Shown in pieces: positions 37,804 through 48,812 of a DNA stretch of 64,000 bases. Numbering within the stretch: position 1 is the stretch's first letter; every line of letters starts with the position of its first letter. The notes beneath the pieces were generated by a model that made no database searches, was not told the DNA's origin, and saw only the letters and a list, made by a program, of their open reading frames with translations. The DNA is from Helicobacter pylori NCTC 11637 = CCUG 17874 = ATCC 43504 = JCM 12093 (GTDB taxonomy: Bacteria > Campylobacterota > Campylobacteria > Campylobacterales > Helicobacteraceae): assembly GCF_900478295.1 (NCBI RefSeq), contig NZ_LS483488.1:496001-560000 (forward strand), written 5' to 3'. A program made the position numbers and the translations under genes.

Positions 37804-38398
37804 GACTTCCTGGCTTTATAGCAACGCTAGTAGCGCATAAAGGGCAAGAATTAGGCTTGTGCATGTCAAAAACAAAATCTTCTAAAGCAAAAAGGGGCAA
37901 ATGGCTAGGCAAACATGCGCCCTCTTGGGCTTTTAAATGAGAATGAGCGCGCTTGCAAATGCCCCGATTGGCTAGAGCGCCAAAAGCCACGATTTGAGCG
38001 CCCTTTTCTTCTAAAACTTTAGCGCATTCCATGGCGGATTTTCCCGTAGTGATAATGTCCTCACACACTAAAATTTTTTCGTTTTCTTTGACTTCAAAAC
38101 CACGCCTTAATGTCATGATATTATCCACCCTTTCAGTGAAGATAAAACGCACGCCCAAAGCCCTTGCAAGCTCATACCCAGCCAAGATCCCCCCAATAGC
38201 CGGCGAGCACACGCATTCAATATTCAAATGAGCTTCTTGGATTTGTTTGGCTAATTCTAGCGCTAATTGTTCGGCTAGTTTGGGATCTTCTAAAACTTTA
38301 GCGGATTGCAAATAATAATTGGAATGAAACCCGCTGCTGAGCAAGAAATGCCCCTCTAACAACGCTTTAGCGTTTTGATAACATGCCTTAATATCCAT
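37793..38398 (-). CDS. pyrE: Orotate phosphoribosyltransferase
   Basis: The product is 201 residues. The PRPP loop [20 protein letters not shown] (about 108-127), [14 protein letters not shown] and [14 protein letters not shown] define the family. It makes OMP from orotate in pyrimidine synthesis. Four cysteines near the C-terminus ([14 protein letters not shown]) form a small knuckle not usual in E. coli PyrE. It starts three bases after frr. Confidence 0.95.
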   Translation of the reverse strand: MDIKACYQNAKALLEGHFLLSSGFHSNYYLQSAKVLEDPKLAEQLALELAKQIQEAHLNIECVCSPAIGGILAGYELARALGVRFIFTERVDNIMTLRRGFEVKENEKILVCEDIITTGKSAMECAKVLEEKGAQIVAFGALANRGICKRAHSHLKAQEGACLPSHLPLFALEDFVFDMHKPNSCPLCATSVAIKPGSRGN

Positions 38399-38401
38399 GG
38401 T

Positions 38402-38959
38402 TTAGACCTTTAAGATCGCGTCTTCTTTGTTTTTCACGCTTTCATCAATTTTTTTAATGGCTTCATCGGTGATTTTTTGGATCTGTTCTTGGGCTTTTTT
38501 GCTTTCATCTTCGCTGATTTCTTTGTCTTTTTCTAATTTTTTTACCTTGTTGTTAGCGTCTTGGCGGATATTTCTTACAGCCACTTTAGCCTTTTCGCCC
38601 ATCGCTTTGGCGTCTTTTGCGATGAGTTTTCTTTGCTCGGTTGTCATGGGCGGGAAAAAAAGCTTGATCGTTTCGCCGTCGTTATTAGGATTGACGCCAA
38701 TATTGGCTTCTTGAATGGATCTTTCAATTTCTTTGAGCAGGTTTTTTTCCCACGGGCTGATTTGAAGAGTGGTCGCATCCAAGCTCATCACGGATCCGAC
38801 TTGATTTAATGCGGTGGGCGTGCCGTAATAATCCACTTTGATGTGATCTAAAATATTGACTGAAACTTTCGCACTCCTTAGAGTGGAAAAATCCCTATTT
38901 AAAGCTTGAATGCTTTTTTGCATCAAATCTTTGGTTTCGTTATAAATGGCTTGTAACAT
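38402..38959 (-). CDS. frr: Ribosome recycling factor
   Basis: The product is 185 residues, the standard length. With EF-G it splits post-termination ribosomes. It shows the three-helix bundle heptads ([20 protein letters not shown]), the conserved [10 protein letters not shown] hinge and [10 protein letters not shown]. Its ATG overlaps the secG stop by one base (TAATG). Confidence 0.97.
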   Translation of the reverse strand: MLQAIYNETKDLMQKSIQALNRDFSTLRSAKVSVNILDHIKVDYYGTPTALNQVGSVMSLDATTLQISPWEKNLLKEIERSIQEANIGVNPNNDGETIKLFFPPMTTEQRKLIAKDAKAMGEKAKVAVRNIRQDANNKVKKLEKDKEISEDESKKAQEQIQKITDEAIKKIDESVKNKEDAILKV

Positions 38960-39561
38960 TATTTTTCATCCTTTTTTTGGTTGGTATGGGCGTTGGTTTG
39001 CGTTGCATGCGTTTTAGGCTTTTGGTGGGTGGTTGGGGGCGTTTTTGCACTCTCTTTGGTTTTTTCAACACCCTTTATATTATTCTCTTTATTCTCTTTT
39101 TTGGCATCATTTTTTTCGTTCTGTTTGGGGCTTTCAACAGAAGGCGCTTTGGCTGGCTCTTTAGGAAGTTCGTCAGGCGTTTGTTTTGGCGTTAAAGGAT
39201 TAGTTGGGGCTTGCTCTAAAGGGTTGAGCGTTGGGTTTAGTGTGGGATTGAGTGTAGGGTTAAGCGTGCCGGTGGCAGGGACTAAGGGTGAAAGATCTTT
39301 GTTGGTTTTAGTTTCATCTAAAATGCTTTTGCCGTATTCTTTGTTGTAAAAATAGCCCAAAGCGATGGTGTTAATGACAAATAACAGCCCTAAAAACATG
39401 GTCAATTTCGCCATAAAGCTCGCGGGCCCTTTAGCGCCAAATAAAGACTCATTACTCCCGCTATAAGCCCCTAAGCCGATGCTAGAACTTTTTTGCAACA
39501 AAACCACCACCACAATCAATACCGCTAAAACAATTTGTAAGCCTAACAGAGCGCTCGTCAT
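38959..39561 (-). CDS. secG: SecG translocase subunit with long charged, repeat-bearing tail
   Basis: The product is 200 residues from the ATG at 39561; a GTG two codons earlier is an alternative. Residues 1-75 are ordinary SecG: two helices (about 3-22 and 50-72) and [20 protein letters not shown] between them. The remaining 125 residues are hydrophilic. They contain four exact TLNP units (39220-39267), then a Lys/Glu/Asn/Thr-rich region ending in KDEK. E. coli SecG is only about 110 residues, so the tail is a notable extension. It heads the run secG-frr-pyrE-RDD-cobB. Confidence 0.92.
   Translation of the reverse strand: MTSALLGLQIVLAVLIVVVVLLQKSSSIGLGAYSGSNESLFGAKGPASFMAKLTMFLGLLFVINTIALGYFYNKEYGKSILDETKTNKDLSPLVPATGTLNPTLNPTLNPTLNPLEQAPTNPLTPKQTPDELPKEPAKAPSVESPKQNEKNDAKKENKENNIKGVEKTKESAKTPPTTHQKPKTHATQTNAHTNQKKDEK
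39220..39267 (-). repeat. 12-base coding repeat (four TLNP units) in secG
   Basis: Four imperfect 12-base units encode TLNP four times without interruption. Synonymous differences between units indicate it is not freshly expanded. Length variation between strains would alter the tail by whole units without shifting the frame. Confidence 0.85.
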
Positions 39562-39678
39562 AAACACTGATTCCTTAAATGCCTAAAATTTAGAAAAAAC
39601 TACGCTTGATCTTATCTAAAATTTGCTAAGAATACACTAAAATTTAGTTTTAATTTCAATCGTGGCGTATTAAAGGCG

Positions 39679-40422
39679 GTGGTGTTGGACTCTTTTCATT
39701 CATTTAATCAGCTTGCATTCAATCAGCATTCATTCAATAAGCATGCCAAAACTTATCACCTCTTCGCTCATATCCAGCAACAAATCGCTATCTGTCTTGT
39801 TCAATTTTTAAAACAAAAACATTACGCTAAAGTTTTGGATTTAGGATCAGGGAGTGGGGCTGTTTTTAACGCTTTAGAACGGCAAAATATTTTGATTGAA
39901 GATTTTATCGCTTTGGATAATTCCATGAACATGCTCAAATTACACCCCACGCAATCTACTAATATTCAAAAAATCTCTTTAGAGCATGCGGATTTTGAAG
40001 AACATGTTTTTTGCACTTATGATCTGGTTGTGTCTTCTTCTTCTTTACAATGGGCAAGGGATTTAAAAAGCGTTTTAGAAAAAATCGCTCTTTCTAGTCA
40101 GGAGGTGGCTTTAGCTATCCATACGGATTTTAGCTTGCATGAAGTGCATGAGTTTTTAGGCACGCTTTCGCCTTTAAGGGATCTCAAAGCGCTCAAATCC
40201 TTAATCAAAAACGCTTTTAAAAATTTTCAAATAGAATTGGAAAACAAGCGCTTCGCTCTTTATTTTAACCGCAAACAAGATGGCTTGGATTACCTTAAAA
40301 AATGCGGTCTTTTGGGGGGTTCAACGCTGAGTTTCAAGCAAAAAAAACATTTTTTTCAAAACATGGCGTTTGAAAAATTGAGCTATGAAGTGTTACTCTT
40401 TTCTGGGATCAAGCGTTCTTAA
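39679..40422 (+). CDS. bioC: BioC-like malonyl-ACP O-methyltransferase
   Basis: The product is up to 247 residues. The start is uncertain: GTG at 39679, GTG at 39682 or TTG at 39685 follow AAAGG. SAM motif I is VLDLGSGSGAVFNAL, followed by DNSMNML and the DLVVSSSSLQWARDL motif, all typical of BioC. BioC methylates malonyl-ACP so that fatty-acid enzymes can build the pimeloyl precursor of biotin. It stands alone, divergent from secG, not in a biotin cluster. Confidence 0.85.
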   Translation: MVLDSFHSFNQLAFNQHSFNKHAKTYHLFAHIQQQIAICLVQFLKQKHYAKVLDLGSGSGAVFNALERQNILIEDFIALDNSMNMLKLHPTQSTNIQKISLEHADFEEHVFCTYDLVVSSSSLQWARDLKSVLEKIALSSQEVALAIHTDFSLHEVHEFLGTLSPLRDLKALKSLIKNAFKNFQIELENKRFALYFNRKQDGLDYLKKCGLLGGSTLSFKQKKHFFQNMAFEKLSYEVLLFSGIKRS

Positions 40423-40492
40423 AAACTAAGACAAATTAAAATATTAAAATTAGGTGGTTACAATAACACTAACTAAACCAACGAGAAATAAC

Positions 40493-41473
40493 ATGCATAA
40501 AAAACGAGTCTTTTCAGGCATCCAACCTACCGGGCAAATCCATTTGGGCAACTATTTAGGAGCGATCAAGCATTGGGTAGAGGCGCAAGATGAATATGAA
40601 AACCTTTTTTGTATCGTCAATTCGCATGCGATCACCCTACCCATAGATCCTGCATTCTTAAAATCCCAAAGCTATGAACTGGTCAAATTGCTTTTAGCTT
40701 GCGGGATTGATCCTAAGCAATCGGGATTATTCATTCAAAGTGAAGTGGATGAGCACGCAGCTTTAGCATGGCTATTAAATTGTCAGGTGTCTATGGGGGA
40801 AATGCAAAGAATGACGCAATTCAAAGACAAGTCTTTAAAAAACCCTAAAAGCGTGAATGTGGGGCTTTTCAATTACCCTATTTTAATGGCGTCAGATATT
40901 TTATTATACCAAAGCGATTTAGTGCCAGTGGGCGAAGATCAAAAACAGCATTTAGAACTCACGAGAAACATTGCAGAAAAATTTAACAGGGATTTTGGGA
41001 ACTGCTTTAAAGTGCCAGAGCCTTTGATCGCTAAAGTGGGGGCAAGGGTTATGGGGCTAGATGATCCAAAAGTGAAGATGAGTAAATCGCATCAAGGGGC
41101 TAACCATGCGATTTTTCTTTTAGATGAGCCAGACATTATTGTAAGAAAAATCAAAAAAGCGGCCACTGATTCTATGGGCGTTATTGCATTTGATGAAAAA
41201 AGAGAGGGCATTTTTAACCTTTTAAATATTTACATGCTTTTAAGCGATGAAAGCCCAGAAAACATAGAAGAGCGTTTCAAAAATAAAGGCTATGGGGATT
41301 TTAAAAAGGAATTAGCTGAAGTAATGATCCAGGCTTTAAAACCCATCCAAGAAAGATACAGAGAAATCAGCGACGATGAAGTGAAAGCTATTTTAAATGG
41401 CGGTGTGAAAAAAGCCAGGCCTTTAGCGCAAGCGACTTACCAAAAGGCTAAAGAATTGATGGGGTTAATTTGA
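40493..41473 (+). CDS. trpS: Tryptophanyl-tRNA synthetase
   Basis: The product is 326 residues from the ATG at 40493 ([20 protein letters not shown]); the open frame extends 13 codons upstream without a family match. HLGNYLGA is the HIGH-type motif and KMSKS appears in [14 protein letters not shown]. It charges tRNA-Trp in the cytoplasm. The stop is followed directly by the oppA start. Confidence 0.96.
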   Translation: MHKKRVFSGIQPTGQIHLGNYLGAIKHWVEAQDEYENLFCIVNSHAITLPIDPAFLKSQSYELVKLLLACGIDPKQSGLFIQSEVDEHAALAWLLNCQVSMGEMQRMTQFKDKSLKNPKSVNVGLFNYPILMASDILLYQSDLVPVGEDQKQHLELTRNIAEKFNRDFGNCFKVPEPLIAKVGARVMGLDDPKVKMSKSHQGANHAIFLLDEPDIIVRKIKKAATDSMGVIAFDEKREGIFNLLNIYMLLSDESPENIEERFKNKGYGDFKKELAEVMIQALKPIQERYREISDDEVKAILNGGVKKARPLAQATYQKAKELMGLI

Positions 41474-43261
41474 GTGGTCTTTAAAATTTTAGGCTTATGG
41501 TTAGGGGTGTTTTGTTTCCTTAAGGCCACGCCTTATTTATATTTGGGCGAAGAGCCTAAATATAAAGACAATTTCACGCATTTTGAATACGCTAACCCTA
41601 ACGCTAAAAAGGGCGGTGTTTTAAAAAATGACGCCATAGGGACTTTTGATAGCCTTAACCCTTTTGCGCTCAAAGGCACTAAAGCCGAAGGCTTGGATCT
41701 GATTTATGACACTTTAATGGTGCAAAGTTTGGACGAACCTTTTGCAGAATACCCCTTAATCGCTAAAGACGCAGAAGTGGCTAAGGATAACAGCTATGTG
41801 ATTTTTACGATAGATAAAAGAGCGAGGTTTAGCAATAACGCTCCCATTTTAGCGAGCGATGTGAAGTTTAGCTTTGATACGATCATGAAATTAGGATCGC
41901 CCATTTATAGGCAGTATTACCAAGATGTTAAAAAGGCGGTTGTCTTAGACAAACACCATGTTAAATTCATTTTCAAAACCACTGAAAATAAAGAATTGCC
42001 TCTCATTTTAGGGCAGTTGCAAATTTTTTCCAAAAAAGCGTTTCAAAAGGATTATTTTGAAAAAAACCCCTTACTCATTCCCGTTTCTAGCGGCCCTTAT
42101 GTGATCGCTTCTTTTGATGTGGGCAAGAAAATCACCTACCAAAGAAACCCCAATTATTGGGCGAGGAATTTGCCTAGCAGAAAGGGGCAATTCAATTTTG
42201 ATGAGATCAAATTTGAGTATTATAAAGACGAAACCATTGCTTTACAAGCTTTTTTAAGCGGGGCGTATGATTGGCGCCTTGAAAGCACGGCTAAGGTTTG
42301 GGCTAGGGGCTATGTGGGGAAAGCTATAGACAATAAAAAAATCACTAAATACCTAATAGCCCACAAAATGCCAAGCGGCATGCAAGGGTTTTTTTTCAAC
42401 ACGCGCCGGGAAATTTTTAAGGATAAAAGGGTGCGTGAAGCCTTATTTTATGCGTTTGATTTTGAATGGGCGAATAAAAATTTGTTTTTTTCGCAATACA
42501 AGCGCACCACCAGTTTTTTCAGTAACTCTATCTATGCGTCCCCTCCCCTCCCAAGCCCTGAAGAAAAAGCCCTGCTAGCCCCTTATGAAAAGAGTTTGGA
42601 TGAAAGGGTTTTTAAAGAGCCTTATGTCGTGCCTAGAACCGATGGGGTTGATGTTTTAGGCTATAATTTGAGGGAAAATTTAAAATACGCTCAAAAGCTT
42701 TTAGAAAGCGCGGGCTTTTCTTACAAAAACATGCGTTTAGTGGATAAAAATAACAAGCCGTTTAGTTTCACTTTGCTTTTAAACAGCCCAGCCTTTGAAA
42801 GATTGGCCCTAGCTTTTGCTAAAAACTTAAGGGTGTTGGGGATTGAAATGAAAATCCAAAGAGTGGATTTAAGCCAGTATGTCAATCGGGTCAAAAGCTA
42901 TGATTTTGACATGATTGTAGGAGTGATTGGCCAATCGTCTTTCCCGGGTAATGAGCAGCGCTTTTATTTTGGCTCTTTGAGCGCGAAAGAAAAAGGCGCA
43001 AGGAATTATGCGGGAATCTCTAGCAAAGCGGTAGATGATTTGATTGAAAAAATCATTAACGCTAAAGATTACAAGGAACAACTAGCCGCCATTCAAGCGA
43101 TGGATAGGGTGCTGTTGTGGGGGTTTTATGTGATACCGCATTTTTATTTGCCTAATTACAGAATCGCAGCGTATAATTACATTGGCATGCCTGAAGTTAG
43201 CCCTAGCTATGGATTTTCGCCGTATTTGTGGTGGGTAAAAAAAGAAAAGGATCTTCAATGA
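41474..43261 (+). CDS. oppA: Periplasmic oligopeptide-binding protein of an ABC importer
   Basis: The product is 595 residues starting at a GTG one base after the trpS stop. A signal peptide ([20 protein letters not shown]) leads the family 5 solute-binding fold. Landmarks are [54 protein letters not shown], and [28 protein letters not shown]. It resembles the YejA/OppA type. It delivers peptides to the permease encoded next; the other permease and ATPase genes are not in this window. Confidence 0.9.
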   Translation: MVFKILGLWLGVFCFLKATPYLYLGEEPKYKDNFTHFEYANPNAKKGGVLKNDAIGTFDSLNPFALKGTKAEGLDLIYDTLMVQSLDEPFAEYPLIAKDAEVAKDNSYVIFTIDKRARFSNNAPILASDVKFSFDTIMKLGSPIYRQYYQDVKKAVVLDKHHVKFIFKTTENKELPLILGQLQIFSKKAFQKDYFEKNPLLIPVSSGPYVIASFDVGKKITYQRNPNYWARNLPSRKGQFNFDEIKFEYYKDETIALQAFLSGAYDWRLESTAKVWARGYVGKAIDNKKITKYLIAHKMPSGMQGFFFNTRREIFKDKRVREALFYAFDFEWANKNLFFSQYKRTTSFFSNSIYASPPLPSPEEKALLAPYEKSLDERVFKEPYVVPRTDGVDVLGYNLRENLKYAQKLLESAGFSYKNMRLVDKNNKPFSFTLLLNSPAFERLALAFAKNLRVLGIEMKIQRVDLSQYVNRVKSYDFDMIVGVIGQSSFPGNEQRFYFGSLSAKEKGARNYAGISSKAVDDLIEKIINAKDYKEQLAAIQAMDRVLLWGFYVIPHFYLPNYRIAAYNYIGMPEVSPSYGFSPYLWWVKKEKDLQ

Positions 43262-44304
43262 TCGCTTACATCCTTAAACGCTTGCTTTTGATTATCCCCA
43301 CTTTATTAGCCATCATGACGATTAATTTCTTTCTGATCCAATCGGCTCCTGGAGGCCCTATAGAGCAGATGATGGCTAAAATCAATAACACGCAGTCCAA
43401 AGAAACCCAAGGTCTTGTTAAAGAGCGTTCATATAGGGCGTCTCAAGGGTTGGAGAGCGATTTGATAGAGAACTTAAAAAAACTCTATGGTTTTGACAAG
43501 CCTATAGGGGAGCGCTACCTTCTCATGCTCAAAAAATACGCGCAATTTGATTTTGGGGAGAGCTTTTATCGCCAGATTAAAGTGGTAGATTTGATTAAGG
43601 AAAAATTGCCCGTATCCATTTCTTTAGGGCTTTTTAGCACGCTTTTGATTTATCTTATTTCTATCCCTTTAGGGATTTTCAAGGCCAAACGCAATAACGA
43701 GCCTTTAGACGTGCTAAGCAGCGTGGTGATCATTGTCGCTAACGCTATCCCGACTTTTTTGTTTGCGGTGGTGTTGATCGTGTTTTTTGCTGGAGGGAAT
43801 TATTGGCACTGGTTCCCTTTAAAGGGGCTAGTGAGCGATAATTTTGAAAGTTTGAGCGCGTTAGGCAAAATCAAGGATTATTTATGGCATATCACTTTGC
43901 CCGTTCTTTGCATTTCTTTAGGGGGTTTTGCAAGCCTTACGCTTTTAGTGAAAAACTCTTTTTTAGATGAAATGGGCAAACTTTATGTACTGAGCGCTAA
44001 GGCTAAGGGCTGTTCAGTGGGGCGTATTTTTTATGCGCATGTGTTCCGCAATGCGATTTTATTAGTGGTGGCGGGTTTTCCGCAGGCTTTTTTAGGCATG
44101 TTTTTTAGCTCAAGCTTATTGATAGAGATTGTTTTTAGCCTAGATGGGTTAGGGCTTTTAGGGTATGAAAGCATCGTGAGTAGGGATTATCCTGTCGTGT
44201 TTGGTTCGCTTTATATTTTCACGCTTTTAGGTTTGGTAGCGAGTTTGATAAGCGATTTGCTCTGCGTGGTGATTGACCCTAGGATTGATTTTGAAAAGCG
44301 TTGA
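43258..44304 (+). CDS. oppB: Oligopeptide ABC transporter permease
   Basis: The product is 348 residues from the ATG at 43258, overlapping the oppA stop by four bases. [19 protein letters not shown] starts a DppB/OppB-type permease; [22 protein letters not shown] is the EAA loop that docks the ATPase, and SGLGLL-like [12 protein letters not shown] lies near the end. A periplasmic region of about 55 residues after helix 1 is longer than usual. No OppC, D or F follows, so the transporter is split across the genome. Confidence 0.92.
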   Translation: MIAYILKRLLLIIPTLLAIMTINFFLIQSAPGGPIEQMMAKINNTQSKETQGLVKERSYRASQGLESDLIENLKKLYGFDKPIGERYLLMLKKYAQFDFGESFYRQIKVVDLIKEKLPVSISLGLFSTLLIYLISIPLGIFKAKRNNEPLDVLSSVVIIVANAIPTFLFAVVLIVFFAGGNYWHWFPLKGLVSDNFESLSALGKIKDYLWHITLPVLCISLGGFASLTLLVKNSFLDEMGKLYVLSAKAKGCSVGRIFYAHVFRNAILLVVAGFPQAFLGMFFSSSLLIEIVFSLDGLGLLGYESIVSRDYPVVFGSLYIFTLLGLVASLISDLLCVVIDPRIDFEKR

Positions 44305-44312
44305 GGGCAAAA

Positions 44313-44915
44313 ATGAAAACTGAGATGAAATCTTCTTTAAAACTTTTTATGCGGCCTTTGTTGGTGGTTTTGGCGTTCATGTTGTTGTATGCTTTAGTGC
44401 ATGCTGCGCTTGGTTTTTATGCGAAAAAAGACAGCGCTCCAATAAGCCCAAATGCAGAAAAAACCGAGACAGAGCGTCAAAACCGCGCGCTTTCGCCCAA
44501 ACAAGAAGAAGCCAACACGACCACAACCATCGCCGAAGAAAACCCCACTAAAGACTCTCCTTTACCTTTAGAAACAGCCACGCAAGAAAAGGAGATTAAA
44601 CAAGAGATTAAACAAGAGATTAAACAAGAGCAAGAAAAAGAAAACGAGCCTAAACAAAACAGCGTCTCGCCCATTCAAAACAACCAAAAAACCCCTACAA
44701 CCCCCTTAATGGGAAAAAAACCTTTAGAGTATAAAGTCGCAGTCAGTGGCGTGAATGTGCGCGCTTTTCCTAGCATAAAAGGTAAAATCATTGGCTCGCT
44801 TGCAAGAGATAAAAGCGTGAAGGTTTTAGAGATTCAAAACGATTGGGCTGAAATTGAATTTTCTAATAAAACAAAGGGCTATGTGTTTTTAAAACTTTTA
44901 AAAAAGGCTGAATGA
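44313..44915 (+). CDS. Membrane-anchored protein with C-terminal SH3b domain
   Basis: The product is 200 residues from the ATG at 44313, chosen for GAGGGCAAAA just upstream; a TTG at 44301 overlaps the oppB stop. Residues about 14-33 form a membrane anchor. A long Glu/Lys/Gln/Pro/Thr-rich linker with three exact EIKQ units follows. The last 65 residues are a bacterial SH3 domain ([43 protein letters not shown]). Such proteins often bind peptidoglycan peptides, so a periplasmic wall-sensing role is likely but unproven. Confidence 0.8.
   Translation: MKTEMKSSLKLFMRPLLVVLAFMLLYALVHAALGFYAKKDSAPISPNAEKTETERQNRALSPKQEEANTTTTIAEENPTKDSPLPLETATQEKEIKQEIKQEIKQEQEKENEPKQNSVSPIQNNQKTPTTPLMGKKPLEYKVAVSGVNVRAFPSIKGKIIGSLARDKSVKVLEIQNDWAEIEFSNKTKGYVFLKLLKKAE
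44592..44627 (+). repeat. Three 12-base coding repeats (EIKQ) in the SH3 protein gene
   Basis: GAGATTAAACAA occurs three times in tandem, encoding [12 protein letters not shown], followed by partial EQE units. The units are identical, so slippage in whole codons is plausible. Confidence 0.85.
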
Positions 44916-44922
44916 AAGAATA

Positions 44923-45714
44923 ATGAAATTAAAATCGTTTGGGGTTTTTGGAAATCCCATTAAGCATTCCAAATCGCCCTTAATCCATAACGCTTGTTTT
45001 TTGACTTTTCAAAAAGAATTAGGGTTTTTGGGGCATTACCACCCCATATTACTCCCTTTAGAAAGCCACATCAAAAGCGAGTTCTTGCATTTGGGATTGA
45101 GTGGGGCTAATGTAACCTTACCCTTTAAAGAAAGGGCGTTTCAAATTTGCGATAAGATCAAAGGTATTGTGCTTGAATGCGGAGCGGTCAATACGCTTGT
45201 TTTAGAAAATGATGAGCTTGTGGGTTACAATACCGACGCTTTAGGGTTTTATCTCTCTTTAAAGCAAAAAAACTATCAAAACGCTCTGATTTTAGGATCT
45301 GGGGGGAGCGCTAAAGCCATAGCGTGCGAATTACAAAAACAAGGCTTACAAGTGAGCGTGTTGAACCGCTCTGCTAGGGGATTGGATTTTTTCCAAAACT
45401 TGGGCTGTGATTGTTTTATGGATCCTCCTAAAAGCGCTTTTGATTTGATCATTAACGCCACTTCAGCGAGTTTGAATAACGAATTGCCTTTGAATAAAGA
45501 GGTTTTGAAAGGGTATTTTAAAGAGGGCAAGCTCGCTTATGATTTGGCGTATGGGTTTTTAACGCCCTTTTTGTCTCTAGCCAAAGAGTTAAAAACCCCC
45601 TTTCAAGACGGGAAAGGCATGCTCATCTATCAAGCTGCTTTAAGTTTTGAAAAATTCAGCGCTTCTCAAATCCCTTATTCAAAGGCGTTTGAAGTCATGC
45701 GAAGTGTTTTTTGA
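44923..45714 (+). CDS. aroE: Shikimate dehydrogenase
   Basis: The product is 263 residues. It reduces 3-dehydroshikimate with NADPH. Motifs are [18 protein letters not shown] (substrate serines), [13 protein letters not shown] (catalytic Lys), [24 protein letters not shown] and the nucleotide loop [11 protein letters not shown]. It belongs to the same chorismate pathway that feeds the trp operon. The rnr start overlaps its stop by one base. Confidence 0.95.
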   Translation: MKLKSFGVFGNPIKHSKSPLIHNACFLTFQKELGFLGHYHPILLPLESHIKSEFLHLGLSGANVTLPFKERAFQICDKIKGIVLECGAVNTLVLENDELVGYNTDALGFYLSLKQKNYQNALILGSGGSAKAIACELQKQGLQVSVLNRSARGLDFFQNLGCDCFMDPPKSAFDLIINATSASLNNELPLNKEVLKGYFKEGKLAYDLAYGFLTPFLSLAKELKTPFQDGKGMLIYQAALSFEKFSASQIPYSKAFEVMRSVF

Positions 45715-47648
45715 TGCAAGGGTTTTTAAGAAGCCTGTTTTTTGGGGTTAAAAAGATCCCTAAACCATTCGCTCCTCTAATAGAAAAGGGCGTTTTAAAA
45801 GAAGCGCTTGGATACAACAAGGAGCGCTATTTTTTAAAAGAAGGCTTTGATATAGGCAGGATTGAATGGGCAGAAAATAAGGCGTTTTTCATTTCTTTAG
45901 CGAAAAATTACCCTAAAGACCCTTTAATCAAAAACTTACCCTCTTCTTTTAAAACAGACGCTTTGATTTTATGCCAAATAGAATGTTCTAAAAAACGCCC
46001 TAAAGCCTTTTTTAAAGCCGCTCTTTTAAGCACAGATCAAACGATGATAGCTTACCTGGCTAAAAAAAATCACCAGATTGTGGCTATCCCTTTTAAAGAG
46101 CCTTTTAAAAAACCCATTCTTTTAAAGCACAGCCAAAGATCCTTACTAGAATTGCCTAGGCATTGCGTGGTAAAGATCGATCTTAAAAAGCGTGAAATCA
46201 GCGAAATTTTAGGGGCTTTAGAAGACCCTTTGATAGATGAAAACCTTTCTTTAAGCCTTTTTGACAGGGTTAAGGATTTTTCAAAAGATTGTTTGAATTT
46301 AGCCCAACATTATGCGCAACTCAAAGCGAGCGATTTTAAAGACAGGATCAATTATTCTCACATCCCTTTTATCACCATTGACCCCAAAGACGCTAAAGAT
46401 TTTGACGATGCGATTTTTTATGACCAAGAAAAAAGGGTTTTGTTTGTGGCGGTTGCTGATGTGAGCGAATTTGTGCCGAAACATTCCAGTTTGGATAAGG
46501 AAGCTAGGGTTAGGGGCTTTAGCGTGTATTTCCCTAACAGCGTCTATCCCATGCTGCCTTTGAGTTTGTCTCAAGGGGCATGCTCACTAAAAGCGTTTGA
46601 AAAACGCCTGGCTTTAGTGTATGAAATCCCTTTAGATAATTTGAAAAACGCCCGATTATCTCAAGGCGTTATTGAAGTTAGGGCTAATTGCACTTATGAA
46701 GAAATCAACCATTTTTTAAGCGCTAATCAAAGCTCTTTAGATAAAGATTTGCAACAAAGCCTTTTAGGGTTTTTAGAAATGGCTTTAAAGTTAAAAAAGG
46801 AGCGTTTAAAAAAAGGGTTTAATTTCAATTCGTTTGAAAACAAGCTGTATTTGAATAAAGAAGGGCGTATAGAAAAAATTGAAACAGAAAAAGAAAGCGA
46901 TGCGCACACCCTCATAGAAGAAGCCATGCTCTTAGCCAACCAATCTAGCGCGAGGTTATTGGATAAGCATTTTCAAAATAAGGGGATATACCGCACCCAT
47001 AAAGAGCCGAGTTTGGAGCAGCAAAAACGCCTCTACGCTAAGCTTTTTGATTATGAGATTGTGCGCCCTAAAAACATTGGCTTTTTTGCTTTTTTAGAGC
47101 ATGCCTTAAAAATAGCCAGAGAAAAGAAGTTAGAAAGAGAAGTTTCGCGCTTGATCATTAAATCTCAAAATTTAGCCCTTTATAGCCCCATGCAAGAAAG
47201 CCATTTTGGTTTGGGGTTTATTAGCTATACGCATTTCACTTCGCCCATTAGACGATACAGCGATTTAGCCTTACACAGGCTTTTAAAAGAATTGTTGTTC
47301 CATCAAGCTAAAGGCTGCTCGTATTTGTTAGAAGAAACGCCTGAATTATGCGCTGAATTGAACGCTTTGCAAAAAAAGGCCGCTTTGATTGAAAGGGATT
47401 TTGTCAAACGCAAATTCGCTCGCTTAGCTTTAGAGTGTTTAGAAAAAGAGTTTTTGGGCGTGGTTTTAGAGGTTAAAGATTGGGTGGTGGTGGGGCTAAA
47501 AGAATTTATAGGGCTTAAAGTTTTAGTCAAAACGAACAAGGTTTTTAAGCCTTTAGAAAAGGTGCGCGTTACAATCACGCATGCGGATTTGATTTTAGGG
47601 CGAGTTAGAGGCGAAATCACAGAAAGGATTAAAGAGCATGTATCGTAA
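45714..47648 (+). CDS. rnr: Ribonuclease R family exoribonuclease
   Basis: The product is 644 residues from the ATG overlapping the aroE stop (TGATG). The RNB catalytic domain shows ITIDPKDAKDFDDAIFY with the four metal-binding aspartates and SYTHFTSPIRRYSDLALHRLL. The protein is shorter than E. coli RNase R (about 800); the N-terminal cold-shock part is reduced and the C-terminal S1 region ends at about 640. It degrades structured RNA 3' to 5'. Confidence 0.93.
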   Translation: MQGFLRSLFFGVKKIPKPFAPLIEKGVLKEALGYNKERYFLKEGFDIGRIEWAENKAFFISLAKNYPKDPLIKNLPSSFKTDALILCQIECSKKRPKAFFKAALLSTDQTMIAYLAKKNHQIVAIPFKEPFKKPILLKHSQRSLLELPRHCVVKIDLKKREISEILGALEDPLIDENLSLSLFDRVKDFSKDCLNLAQHYAQLKASDFKDRINYSHIPFITIDPKDAKDFDDAIFYDQEKRVLFVAVADVSEFVPKHSSLDKEARVRGFSVYFPNSVYPMLPLSLSQGACSLKAFEKRLALVYEIPLDNLKNARLSQGVIEVRANCTYEEINHFLSANQSSLDKDLQQSLLGFLEMALKLKKERLKKGFNFNSFENKLYLNKEGRIEKIETEKESDAHTLIEEAMLLANQSSARLLDKHFQNKGIYRTHKEPSLEQQKRLYAKLFDYEIVRPKNIGFFAFLEHALKIAREKKLEREVSRLIIKSQNLALYSPMQESHFGLGFISYTHFTSPIRRYSDLALHRLLKELLFHQAKGCSYLLEETPELCAELNALQKKAALIERDFVKRKFARLALECLEKEFLGVVLEVKDWVVVGLKEFIGLKVLVKTNKVFKPLEKVRVTITHADLILGRVRGEITERIKEHVS

Positions 47649-48660
47649 AGATTTGGGCCATTATTTAAAACAACGCCTCCCTAAAGCGGTGTTTTTGTAT
47701 GGGGAGTTTGATTTTTTTATCCATTATTATATTCAAACGATTAGCGCGCTTTTTAAGCTCAGTAACCCTGACACAGAAACTTCGCTTTTTTATGCGAGCG
47801 ATTATGAAAAAAGCCAGATTGCGACCCTTTTAGAGCAGGATTCTTTATTTGGAGGGAGCAGTTTAGTCATTTTAAAATTAGATTTTGCGCTGCATAAGAA
47901 ATTTAAAGAAAATGATACCAATCTTTTTTTAAAAGCTTTAGAGCGGCCTAGCCATAACAGGCTTATCATAGGGCTTTATAATGCTAAAAGCGACACCACC
48001 AAATACAAATACACTAGCGATGCTATCGTTAAATTTTTCCAAAAAAGCCCCTTGAAAGATGAAGCGATCTGTGCGCGCTTTTTTACCCCTAAAACTTGGG
48101 AGAGTTTGAAATTCTTACAAGAAAGGGCTAATTTTTTGCATTTAGACATCAGCAGCCATCTTTTAAACGCTCTTTTTGAGATCAATAACGAAGATTTAGG
48201 CATTTCGTTTAACGATTTAGACAAGCTAGCGGTTTTAAACGCACCCATCGCTTTAGAAGACATTCAAGAATTAAGCTCCAATGCGGGGGATATGGATTTG
48301 CAAAAGCTCATTTTAGGGCTTTTTTTGAAAAAAAGCGTCCTTGATATTTATGATTATTTGTTAAAAGAGGGCAAAAAAGATGCGGATATTTTAAGGGGGT
48401 TAGAGCGGTATTTTTACCAACTTTTTTTATTTTTCGCCCACATTAAAACGACCGGTTTAATGGACGCTAAAGAGGTTTTAGGCTACGCTCCTCCTAAAGA
48501 AATTGCCGAAAATTACGCTAAAAACGCCATGCGTTTGAAAGAAGCCGGCTATAAGAGGGTTTTTGAAATTTTTAGGTTATGGCACATTCAAAGCATGCAA
48601 GGGCAAAAGGAATTGGGCTTTTTGTATTTGACCCCCATTCAAAAAATCATTAACCCCTAA
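47638..48660 (+). CDS. holA: DNA polymerase III delta subunit
   Basis: The product is 340 residues. Delta opens the sliding clamp within the clamp loader. The start (MYRKDLGHYLKQRLPKAVFL, LYGEFDFFIHYY) and the central DIQELSSNAGDMDLQKLILGLFLKK and WHIQSMQGQKELGFL end match the divergent epsilonproteobacterial HolA. It overlaps the rnr end by 11 bases. Sequence similarity to E. coli delta is low, so the call leans on synteny I remember. Confidence 0.8.
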   Translation: MYRKDLGHYLKQRLPKAVFLYGEFDFFIHYYIQTISALFKLSNPDTETSLFYASDYEKSQIATLLEQDSLFGGSSLVILKLDFALHKKFKENDTNLFLKALERPSHNRLIIGLYNAKSDTTKYKYTSDAIVKFFQKSPLKDEAICARFFTPKTWESLKFLQERANFLHLDISSHLLNALFEINNEDLGISFNDLDKLAVLNAPIALEDIQELSSNAGDMDLQKLILGLFLKKSVLDIYDYLLKEGKKDADILRGLERYFYQLFLFFAHIKTTGLMDAKEVLGYAPPKEIAENYAKNAMRLKEAGYKRVFEIFRLWHIQSMQGQKELGFLYLTPIQKIINP

Positions 48661-48741
48661 AAATGCCTAAGGCGTTTTTCGTTTTGAGCTTTAATATTAC
48701 TAATAAAACTCAATTTAATCCAAAAACAAGCGAAAGCAAGG

Positions 48742-48747
48742 TATAAT
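48742..48747 (+). promoter_or_regulatory. -10 element of the rpsF-ssb-rpsR operon
   Basis: A perfect TATAAT preceded by AAGG stands 65 bases before the rpsF ATG. GCAAGGT just upstream and around it can pair with ACCTTGC about 20 bases later, so the early leader may fold; whether this is an S6-S18 autoregulatory element is not clear. Confidence 0.65.
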
Positions 48748-48812
48748 CAAAAGTTTTTTAGACCTTGCTCTTTTTTAGTAAAAAAAGGGCTATACAACCA
48801 CAAGGAGAATGG

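Noticed and set aside
38981-39349. 122-codon ORF on the plus strand opposite secG
   Set aside because: It is antisense to the repeat-rich SecG tail; its Val/Gly/Ser composition mirrors the TLNP repeats and it has no ribosome site of its own.
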